Shown: piece after piece, positions 23,130 through 33,213 of the stretch
Layout: the number at the start of each line of letters is the position of its first letter
Position numbering within the stretch: position 1 is the first letter of the stretch
Source: Ptychodera flava
Taxonomy: Eukaryota; Hemichordata; Enteropneusta; Ptychoderidae
Assembly: GCF_041260155.1 (NCBI RefSeq)
Contig: NC_091932.1
Location: forward strand, 24,950,746 to 25,014,745
Reading direction: 5' to 3'
DNA: 64,000 nt
Notes under the pieces: model-generated
Seen by the model: the letters and a program-made list of their open reading frames with translations, nothing else
Database searches by the model: none
What the model was told of the DNA's origin: nothing
Translations under genes and position numbers: made by a program

Positions 23130-24375
23130 GGTGCTGGAGTGGAACCGTTGTCAAATGCCGTAACGGCCATCTAGGAATATGATCTCCTGTGGTAGTAACT
23201 TATACAGATTGACGTAGATACTAAGAGGTACAATCAATCAAGTCAATCAACCAATGTGTCTATCTATCAATCAATCACAAACAAATATAGAAAATAATAA
23301 CCACTTTTTAAAATGCAAGTTTTTCAACCAAACCTACTGCTACAATGAGCTGTGTTTTCCCGATATGTTACTATTGTTTACCTTAAGGTTACACTGTGTA
23401 TCATAGCATCCTCAGCAACTTTTTCTCGTAGAATGTGATAGTTTTATCATAAAATACAACAACGTAGATGGCAGCATTTTTAATCTCCGAAAATATGTTA
23501 CATTGTTCACATCAAGACAAGTTCAAATCGTGTTGTGCTGTATATGAACCAGAAAACGTTTATGATTTGAATGTATACCGCTGAATACTCATTGGAAGTT
23601 TAAAGTTTACAGAAGATTGTACCAACTCCTTAAGGTTTTCACCTTTGAATAAGTGTGTTCTTCTTGCAGTGTATTGTACCATTTTTCATTCTTAAGAATG
23701 TTTTTTGCATTTTGCCATTCAAATGTTAATGATAGACATTGCCCCTGTATGAATAGATTCAGTGACATTTGATGAGGCAATGAGTAGGTCGAGGGAGATG
23801 GCAAAAGTAAGCATACGTAAATTGTATATTGATATTGGACACCCTGCCAACCTTTACAAATAAAGGAAACAGCAAACTTAAATTTGTCTATTTGCGCAAA
23901 AATGGATGTTGTAAAGACCATAGATTAATTTGACGTGATTATTTGTTCTTTGACATAACGACTGTAGACATGATCTGGCACATCAGTGTGTGTATATACA
24001 CGACAAGTCACGATCCTCAATAACAAAACCTCGAAAATGTCATCAAAACACGTCAAATTGAAGAAAAATCTAAACTCGCTAAAACAACAAAGAGACTGTA
24101 AAAATGGATGACACGAACAGAATTAATAGCACAAGAAAAGTTTTTGCAAAAGTGAGTGGACGCCAATTCTTAAAATGCTATTTGAGGCAAAACAATTCAA
24201 TTTCTACAAAAAAATGTCGCATTTTGCTTCAGGCCTGCGATAAGAGCTAACTTGACGTATTTGTCCTGCAGCGTTGAGTTACCTTAACCTGCGTACCGTC
24301 TCTGTGTGGGGTAATAGGCAATTTGAATGAGATGTAAAATATGAAGAGGCAATACTATTATTGTGGAAACGTCTA
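23130..24375. other. 3' flank of CLCA copy A
   Basis: No gene seen. The former C-terminal codons of copy A probably run to 23174. An AATAAA-type hexamer lies near 23861, but nothing ties it to the gene. The ORF at 23607-23921 (-) is unrecognised. Confidence 0.4.
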
Positions 24376-24610
24376 GGAAATCACCACCTTCAATGATCTA
24401 GTTGTAGAAGACACAGAGTGCCCACATTCCAAGTGATGCAGCCACCTCCGACTCGGAGATACTTGTCGCCACAAATGTGGTTTACAGCTGTCAGGACCTT
24501 GGCAGAAGAGAGATGCCGTACAGGAACCAATGCGGCCCGTGCTTGAAGGAAGCAAAATATAGTACATTTGACGGATAAATCTATAGACTAGAAAACAATT
24601 TTACACTATA
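24376..24610 (+). pseudogene. Decayed CLCA exon 2
   Basis: Aligns along its length with exon 2 of copies A and B: GAAATCACCA at the start, then ACACAGAGTGCCCACATTCC, GACTCGGAGATACTTGTCG, GGCAGAAGAGAGATGCCGTA and CATTTGACGGATAAAT. It has many substitutions, small indels and stops, and no usable reading frame. It belongs to a third CLCA copy of which only pieces remain. Confidence 0.75.
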
Positions 24611-25290
24611 CAAACATCATTAGGACACCGATGAGACTATGTCTAAATACTGTCAATCTATACATTTCAACACAAAAATATTCTTCTATAGTAGAAGTGC
24701 TTGTAAAAGTTGAAAACTACATCTCACAACCTTGACTGGTAATTTCGAAGTACCGCAAGCCTATTTTTAATGATCACGCTTTGAACCAACGTTTGCTGTA
24801 TTGCCGTCGGTGCCACATATACGAGACAACGTCCAATACTAGGAAAAATACGTTTCGAGCTATCACTAGAGTAAATATTGTGTAACTTCTTTTCCTCTTA
24901 TGAAAATTTATATCGTCGTCCATGGCTGAGTCACGGTCGTGGAGCGGGACCGTGGCTCGATGATTATACACAAATTGGGCACTTCCATACAAGGCAACAT
25001 TTTCTTTTAATTTCTGCTGTACTTTGATCCTATCCCAATAAAAATCGATTTCGTAGACGAGTGAATGGGAAAAATCGATATTTAGGTGCCAAAATGTAAA
25101 AATGCCGAACAACTGATTTCTTTGTCAGTCTTGCTAAAGACAGCAGAACGCTCTCTGGCAAACATATTCTACCGTAAACAAGCGTGTTGAAAGCATTTTC
25201 ATATCAGAATATATTCTATCAATCAAAACTAGTTAGAGTATAGCGTTCGGACCCAGTACATGGTCCCAGACCGAGGCTAGAGGAAAATTC

Positions 25291-25291
<1 letters not shown>
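24611..25291. other. Spacer within the decayed CLCA region
   Basis: No gene recognised. The minus-strand ORF at 24774-25112 has no family I know. Confidence 0.4.

Positions 25292-25374
<83 letters not shown>
25292..25374. repeat. (GA)n microsatellite
   Basis: About 83 bp of uninterrupted GA dinucleotides. Confidence 0.97.
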
Positions 25375-25377
<3 letters not shown>

Positions 25378-25413
25378 GCCATTATGATTTTTGTCAATTG
25401 TCTGTCACCAGCT

Positions 25414-25767
25414 TTAAGGTAGTATTCGCCTCGAAAGCGAAAGACTTAAACTTTGCTAAGACAGTCCTCAGGGAATCTTTCAACCGTTCTCTTTCAAAAT
25501 TTAGAATAAAAATCGGGGGTCACCGTGCAAAATTTGGTACTAGAGAAACAAATAACCCCAGATTTACCAATATTTAGAATTCAAAATGGCCGCCATCCCT
25601 CCGTTAACTGTATTGAGAAAAACAAAATTTCCATTGCGAAAAACTAAGCCGGTGAAAAGTTTTCTTACACCAAGAGCTTTAGAATGAACTAAAAAGTGGT
25701 ATATCAGAAACGAATTGTAAAAGTTTGAGAGTCCGAATATCTGTCCCCGAGGTGTATTCTGCCTTAA
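25414..25767 (+). mobile_element. TTAA-ended MITE, copy 3
   Basis: Starts TTAAGGTAGTATTCGCCTCG and ends with GAGGTGTATTCTGCCTTAA. The interior includes AAAATGGCCGCCATCCCT and the GAGAGTCCGAATATCTGTCC end block. It is inserted between the decayed CLCA exons 2 and 4. Confidence 0.85.
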
Positions 25768-25805
25768 AAGAATATCATCGTTTGCTTGTTTCTGTCTCCG
25801 TTGCG

Positions 25806-26012
25806 GGTCGCTGGTATCTGCCATACACAGCGACATCAAAGGTGACCCGTCAGTCACTTCTTAACCCCAGGGCCGTTCAGTGGAACATTGCGTCTCTCGT
25901 ACAGGTGTGCCTGCGACCGTGATGCCGGAATAAGCAGACGTCAAAGACGACACCAGTTCGCCCCAAAACATGCGACGGACGTGGAAGCGGCGGTTCATCC
26001 ACTTCGCTTCAT
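25806..26012 (+). pseudogene. Decayed CLCA exon 4
   Basis: Matches CLCA exon 4: ACAGCGACATCAAAGGTGAC, AACCCCAGGGCCGTTCAGT, TCTCGTACAGGTGTGCCTG and the end near GGCGGTTCATCCACTTCGCT. Several indels destroy the frame. It is in the same orientation as the decayed exon 2. Confidence 0.75.
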
Positions 26013-26496
26013 CAGGTATGTAAATAAATTAACCCCGTGCTTCTGTGACAGAGTGAGAGGTTGTGTTATCAGCGAGTGAGTCAGTAAGTGAGTTAGTGAG
26101 TTTGTTTTTAAGTATGAGAGAGTAAGTAACTTAATAAGTATATAGGAACTAGGATTTGTATTCTTGTATTAACTCTCTCACTTATTCTCTTAAAAGGTGT
26201 ATTCACTGACGATGAAACATTTTACATCTAGTTGGTTCAGGGTAGAATATGCCGGATTGTCAAAGAGCGTTCAGTTTAGAGCCTTTGGCAAGACTTACAA
26301 ATGGTTCTTTGTTCAGCATGTTGATATTTGTGTACCCAAACATGTAACTATGTAATAACAGATTAATAATACGTTGATTGATGTTAGAATAAATATTGGA
26401 GCAAAGTGCAGTGGAGTGGCAGTGCATATGTAAACCCAATGCTCACTACACGATCAAGATAGTTGTCCATTGATCATAAATACTGACCCCGTGCTA
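26013..26496. other. Spacer between decayed exons
   Basis: AT-rich, with a degenerate GTGAGTCA/AAGTAAGT repeat near 26060-26150. No gene seen. Confidence 0.5.
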
Positions 26497-26730
26497 TTGC
26501 AGACCGCGTTACCATGCCTGTTGTCAAGACTACGAGAATAACAACAATTACTGCGCCGTAACCGTTCACGTAGGAAACCGGTTACATGATCGTCGACCCG
26601 TCCTGTTGTCGTATTCCTTGCCGATGCTGTACTTTGAACACAGCTGCACGGACGGGTACATTTTCGTCAAGAGGAAAACGTCGAGGGTCGTTGGTGGCGC
26701 ACTCACGCAAATCGTCAAATAGCTTGACAA
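26497..26730 (-). pseudogene. Decayed, inverted CLCA exon 3
   Basis: On the minus strand it reads GCGCCACCAACGACC, then GGCAAGGAATACGACAACAG, then GTAATTGTTGTTATTC and CTTGACAACAGGCATGGTAA. These match successive parts of exon 3 in copy A (GCCACCAACGACAAGG, GGCGAGGAATACGATTACAG, CTTGACAACAGCCTGGCAAC). A partial protein match survives as ATNDPRRFPLDENV. The HEXXH region is lost. The orientation is opposite to the decayed exons 2 and 4, so this copy has been rearranged as well as decayed. Confidence 0.75.
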
Positions 26731-27266
26731 GCAGAATAACGCGGACGGGGTACGTACCGTTAAACGTTTTGTCAGAATTTAGAATTATCAAATTATAAAA
26801 GAAGGATTAGCAACTTAACGGTCATTCAACGAATGTTTAGCCATAATTGCTATCCAGTTCGCTTGTCTGTAATTAACATACTTCATGACATCAGTACTTT
26901 GGAAGTGATTATACCCTTTCAAGCTGGTGTGTTTCTTAGACGGTTACCCAATACAAGCAGTCAACCCTCCTTTATTTTTTTTTTTAACTTGGAGACGTCA
27001 ACACCTTAGGCTTGTCTAGCGATGTTTGTTTGCGGATAATAGCAGAGTGTGCTCACGTAATCACGGATTGAAATTGAGTTGATGAGTAAAGGGAGAGCAG
27101 ACATTTAACAGCCGATACATTCTCTCCTGGAAATAAAACTTGAAAAGGGAGAAAAGAACATATTCACTCCCGAGGAACAATTCTGTAACCACCTCTATAA
27201 GCATGTGAGCTCTTTAACTCTCATCAGTGTTTAGACTAAACCAATCTCAAGTCTATATTTCTACAG
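26731..27266. other. Intergenic, nothing recognised
   Basis: No ORF of interest. Includes a short T-rich run near 26970. Confidence 0.5.
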
Positions 27267-27392
27267 AGTCCGATTCAGGTTGCCAGGAAACTTAAAGAAT
27301 GTATCAACGACTGTGTACATTCGGCTTTCGTCTACCTTCGTGTGTACGGCGTCCCTCTCGACGTCCTAGGCCTGGGTTACTACGACATTTAA
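27267..27392 (+). other. Orphan terminal-exon-like ORF, function unknown
   Basis: After a good acceptor (ATATTTCTACAG) an open frame of 41 codons begins SPIQVARKLKECINDCVHSA, continues with VYLRVYGVPLDVLGLGYYDI and ends at TAA 27390-27392. Its composition is protein-like rather than random. I do not recognise the family and cannot find the upstream exon, so this may be the last exon of an undetected gene or chance. Confidence 0.25.
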
Positions 27393-30300
27393 GTGTTTTC
27401 GCACATCTCTGACGCTTGAAATGTTGGAATTCTGTGTTTTGGCAGCAATAAGGCGATTTCCTCAATATTAAAAACTCACAGGTTGGTCACCCGTTGTCAG
27501 AGTTTTGAGGCGACGGTTTGAAAATCCCGACAGTCACTGTTTGAAATGTGTAAGTGAATATTAAAACAGTATGCTCTGGGTTTGTAGCAAGAACTCAGAT
27601 GTCACTCAGTCGACTGTGATCACTATTTATCTTAGTGTAACGACCCGCCATTGGTACATACTGACCCTCTACAAGGATTGCGTGCCCCTTTTGGCGTAGT
27701 CAAAAAAATGAATCGATAATGAATGATGCCTTTTGTGTTAACCTGACAACCCCGTTTCGATCGAATAATACTGGCTGCGGAGATTTATACGTAAGATCAC
27801 CGGTACCACGGATACGTGGACTAAATGAAGAATGAGAAAATATCGTTCATCACGTACACAATAAAGACAGCTACTTTACAAAGGCGCCAATATCAGTTAA
27901 ACCTATAAGTATTGCTCTACAGCCACAAGGAGAACACAGACGGGAAGATAGCTTTGCACACATTTATAGAATAATAAATAAGTTCAAAACAATATATTTC
28001 AGATAGCAGTAAGGAAAATAGTCCCAACGGCCTGTGTTCTGCTAATCCTTTTCACATCAGTCTAAGTATAAAATCAGTGAGCGGAAATTCCACTCACCTT
28101 TACTTCCATAAAATAAGGGATGGAATCTGTGCATTGCATACGAATAAGAACAGAAAAAGGTCAATAAAGAAAGCATCAACGCAATGGATTGTGTGAAGAA
28201 AGAACAGGAGGAGGAACTACGCGCCAGAAACTGGGACAAGACGGTTCCGCATACTTGAACCATTTGTTGAGTGGTCAGTTGCTGAGCAGGACGATACTGC
28301 CTCGTCTTCGGATCGTTCTTTGGAAGGGCGTCCATTTCGGGGAACATTTGGAAATAGAGGTTTCAAGTTCTGTTGGGGAAAGTTTGTGTCTTTTAAACTG
28401 CACAAACGTCAGACCAGAGTGATCAGTATTTCACATGACGTCAGTCATATCCTCAGTGACTACATTGCTGTCAGATTCAGTGTGTACTTGTATCACAAAT
28501 ACCGGAACAGCTTCTCCAGTGTGGGTGACATTTTAACACCCCATAATTTTAGTGCAAGATGACAGTAGGATCAAGAGGACAATAAAGGATGCGCTAACAT
28601 ACTTCTCAGGTGGTTCTCTAGAAGCTAGTAAAACATTTAGATTATTTCAAATTGACAACGGAAGACCCCAAGGAATACCGTTAACTTTTCTTTGTCGTGA
28701 TATTTATTACTTTAATGTGTTTACATTAGGCCGTTACCCGTACATGTGCAATTCATTGTCCCTGCGGCTATTGTACCCAGTCATTGTCGACTAACACATG
28801 ATTTGAAATACCGTTCAATGCAAAACAAAATCAACACGATTTTTGAGAATGAAAGTCAATCAATGTTCATATGCTTTCTGATAATATCAAATGTAGCTAC
28901 TGGCTAATACTGAACATTCCTTGCGGAGTTTCTGTATGGAGTACACAAGAGAGATTCACAGATTCGAGTCCGCCGTGGAAGGTGTAAAAGGTACAAGGAA
29001 ACAAAATATTTCTTTCGACTACTTTTTCACATTCGCTACAAATTTGATAATAATATGTTCGTTTGTCTGGATGGCAATGACACACCCGCCTCTGTCACGG
29101 TGTACGGAAACGAACCAAGACAGGCTGGTTCATGGTCACGTGTTTGTGTATGTTTCACTTCCTCTTTAATGATTCTTTCATCAGATCGGGTCAGAAAAGG
29201 AAGATGTCACTGCAAGTATAGCCATGGTTATTACGTTTTCATGGTTGAGAGCCAGCGTTGATTGTGCTTAAACTTAAGAATTAGAAACTACAACATGAAA
29301 TCCATTTAGGGGTGGTCAGCTGAGAATGAAAATTAGCATTTTTTTGCTGTTTCGCAGCTTTTATCGCCAAATAACAGTGTACAAGAAACCTGTCAAAGAG
29401 ACTTATTTTATTGTGATTTTCTTATTTTATTTTCGTAACATTGCATGATTCTCATTCCAAGAACTCTACTGGCAGGTGTCATTAAATAACTCACATCTTA
29501 TACGCATCTATCATCCATTTTCAATCGCAGCAAAACCACAATGCAATATATTTACTCACAATTGTGATCAATTTTATGAGTAATTCGCTTTCGATTCTGA
29601 CATCTCACAGCCTCTCCCCGATCTTGGTTTGAAACAAAACGAGATCCGTACACTAAAAAAATTACTTGATATGCCGAAAGAAACGCTACTTCACAATTAT
29701 TTAGAACAACGTTAAATGTTACTGTGGACATAATTATCGACCATTTTTGAGGTAATAACCCCAACAATTTCTTGTGCTACTACCAATAACATGACGTAAT
29801 GGCCAATCTTTAATGCAGTGTGCGTGAGAAGTATTTAATATCCACCACTATTATTCACTGAAACTTTGTCTCGATGTTGTTGATAACTGAAATAAAATCT
29901 GGACTAAAAGTCATGAAACATTACTAAATCATAAATATTATTTCAACGCATTTTAGAGAGTAGGCTGGCAGGCATTTGTCAAAGAAATAAAGAAAGAAAA
30001 ACAAATACAATCAGGTAGATTTACAGGCATCGTCCTTTTCATTGAACAAAAACACAAACATCGTGGAAGTCTCTGCAGCCAAAGTAAACATGTCGGTGTG
30101 AGTCACACAGACCAGTAAATAAATTTTATTAACATACCTACCCGCAATAAACGTCAGAAAATGACCTGGCGTTTTATAAAAATAGGCAGCGTGGTAAATT
30201 GCATAGACTACATATAGCACAGCGCAAAATGGAATTGCAAATTACAAAGTCCGTTGGTGAAGGTTTCTACAAAGTTCATTCATAAAGGTTACCGAAAAAC

Positions 30301-31620
30301 ATGAGTGAATTAGACCAGTGGAGAAAAATGACTGTCGTATTTTCGCGATGAACTGATCCGCGTAAGGTCAACACAATAAAGAAAGTGAGGGCATCAAATA
30401 AAGTTGCCGTACATGTAGTAAGTTTGCCGAGGCTGAAAATGTTCACCTGATGGATTTTGACTCGTTTTCACGATTTCATTCAGCATTTCAAGTTTTGCTG
30501 CGATTTTAAGCAAAACGCAGCAGATTACACAGCAAAAGGTTTTGCTTTCATCCGAGGGATATCGCATAATTTGTTAGTGAATGCCTCTAGTTTAAAGACA
30601 GCAGCCTAAAATATTTGTGTTAGGTATCATTGAAAGCTTATATTTGTCTTCTTCGCCGATTCGTTTGCACGTAAACTGTCAATATTCAATATTCAAACAG
30701 TGTGTTTATATTTTGAGTCCGTAGATTCCTATTCCTCTTATTATGCCGAAGTCTGCCATTTGGTATCGTGCACGCTTACTGGTTAAATGAACATAGCCAA
30801 GTATGTGTAAAGTATTACTATCAAGTCTGTCAAATTGACTTTGTGCTAAATACATCAGTTGCAATATTAGAGCAATGATTATTGTGTGCAAAATTTTATT
30901 CGAGCATATGAAAAGACAATATTTAAAAGTGCTCATCGTTGGAATTACTCAGTACCTCAAAGCAATAACAAAATTTGAGAATGTCGAATGTTAAGATTGG
31001 TTTAAAACTCACATTACCCAATGTACAAGCTCTTTCATCTCTGATATTTATCAACTTTCCTGAGTACAGATGATGTAATTAAACAGTAGAGCAATATTGA
31101 GTCATAGAATTAATACATTTATCGTAAAGTAGATGCGTCAACATAGGTATCTAACATCGCTGGAATATACTATCTACACACACGAGATAGGTTTGGATGG
31201 TCACGTGATAGGTAATAGTATCATATCACATTACGTGCTGAGTGCCACCTACTTCCTAAAACACTCAAGCGCTTTCGAAAATTGACATCTCTGCAAGGTA
31301 ACATTAATTAGCGGATGTAAACGAAAACTAAAATGTAGTGGTAAAATTGGAGGAACTCACTCATAAGTAGTTGCAGTTTCAAAATTTGCGCTGAACTGGT
31401 AAAATATCTTAAACTTTAAATAACCAGTAAGAAAAATCATGTCAGGCATTACAAACATGTAAACGTGGATAAGTTGATATTGTCAAAAAACACGCTTTAT
31501 ACTTAAAATATCGTCTATAACTCTATCACACGGTTCACAAACAGTGTGTATTTGCACAACAAACATGCAGGGATATTTACAGTGAGTGGATACAATGACA
31601 AATTGAAATACACACGTGGT
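27393..31620. other. Intergenic region between the convergent CLCA copies
   Basis: No recognisable gene in more than 4 kb. Overlapping ORFs at 28189-28562 and 28921-29261 (+) have ordinary composition but no family I know and no consistent splice model. A perfect TGACGTCA lies at 28436-28443. The rest is AT-rich. Confidence 0.4.
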
Positions 31621-31671
31621 TGTATGTATGTATGTATGTATGTATGTATGTATGTATGTATGTATGTATAC
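31621..31671. repeat. (GTAT)n microsatellite
   Basis: About 50 bp tetranucleotide array just beyond the stop codon of CLCA copy B, so probably in its 3' untranslated region. Confidence 0.95.
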
Positions 31672-31697
31672 GACCTGTATGCGTAATCACTGTTTTC

Positions 31698-32716
31698 CTA
31701 GATGGACGTAATATCGATATCGTTCGGCAACGGTGCCACTTTGTTTCCCTGTGGATGAACTCTAGTAGTCGCCGCTTCTATATCATGATTTCCATGTACG
31801 GTAAGCTCTTTGACAACTGTCACTTTGTTCGATCGTGATTTACATAGCCCTATCAGAGCTACCGCGACCATGCAGGCACAAACAGTAACAGCAAGTGCGG
31901 CGATTGATATTAAAACCATCACCAATTTATAGTGAATGGGTGAGTTTGACGGCGGATCAGTCAATTCTGTTCCCCCATCGCTCACGGGAGGAATCGTCGT
32001 CGGATAAGTCGACTCCCTCCCTCCATTGGTTGAAGTATGGTGAATAGTTAGATCAGTGGATACGGTCCCTCTGCTGGTCACAGTAGGGAATGTAGTAGGA
32101 TGGGTCGTTTGTACCCTAACGTTGGTAGGAGTAGGGACACTAGTCGGTTCAGTAGATGTTGTCCCTCTGCTTCTCAAAGTAGGGGAACTTGTAGGATGAG
32201 TCGTGTCTACCCTAATGTTGGTAGGAGTAGGGACACTAGTTAGATCAGTAGATGCTGCCCCTCTGCTGGTCACAGTAGAGAAACTAGTAGAATGAGTCGT
32301 ACCTATCCTAGAGTTGGTAGTAGAAGGAACGCTTGTGGGATCAGTAGATGCTGCCTGGCTGCTTGTCGGTTTAGGAACACTAGTCGTATGAGTCGCGAAA
32401 CTGCTGGTCACAGTGGTGAAATCAGTCGTCATTATTTGCGTCGGGGCATCGAGGTAACTCTGCACGATTGCTGCAGAAACGACGTTGGAAGGCGAACCCT
32501 CGTTTCCGGCGGCATCCATCGCCCTGATGCAGAAGTAATAGGTCACGTTGTCGTTCACTCTCGGCATTTGCACCGTGACCTGTTCATCTGACCCGAAAGG
32601 CTTTGGTGCCATAAGGTTTCCTTGTGTGATGTTCTGGTTCGTTACTTGTTCACCGATTGTAAAATTCTGTGAAATAACACTGAAGTTCCTATCGTGACGC
32701 AAGTCATACCAGTCGG
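31698..32716 (-). CDS. CLCA copy B exon 11: FN3 end, mucin-like stalk, transmembrane helix, tail
   Basis: Residues 800-1138. Acceptor CACAATAG|CCGACT. It contains the FN3 end (YYFCIRAMDAAGNEGSPSNV), the Thr/Ser/Pro stalk with four 32-residue repeats, a helix (LVMVLISIAALAVTVCACMV), stop-transfer CKSRSNK and the tail ending NDIDITSI. The stalk is probably heavily O-glycosylated, which is inferred from composition. Confidence 0.93.
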
Positions 32717-33134
32717 CTATTGTGAGAAAGAACGAGATGTTTGTTGTAAAACAGCATTGCTCTTCGTAATATTTGAGTATGCAGAGAATCCTCTATTGTA
32801 AGGCCATGCATTGAGTCATTGATTTCTTATCAGGTTAACCGATTGATTTATTGATTAATTGATTCTTTCTATCTAGCCAAATATCTGTCTGTCTATCTGT
32901 CTGTCTGTCTCTGTCTATCCGCCCGCACACTCGTCCGTCGGCCTGTTACATGTATTTCGTATTGTTGTGCCCTCTATGCTGAGATCCCAGATTTAAGCAA
33001 ACACAAAAAGAATCAGATAGAAAGGTGGCGTATGATAATTTGTCGATGAATATCGACAGACTAATAAAAACAAATTGCAAAAATGGACAGGATAGCTAGC
33101 TCGCTAGCAAGATAGCAATCCAGATAGCAATCCT

Positions 33135-33213
<79 letters not shown>

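Noticed and set aside
26500..26620. Cys-rich plus-strand frame after an acceptor-like TATTGCAG (reads YHACCQDYENNNNYC)
   Set aside because: It is the complement of the decayed, inverted CLCA exon 3.
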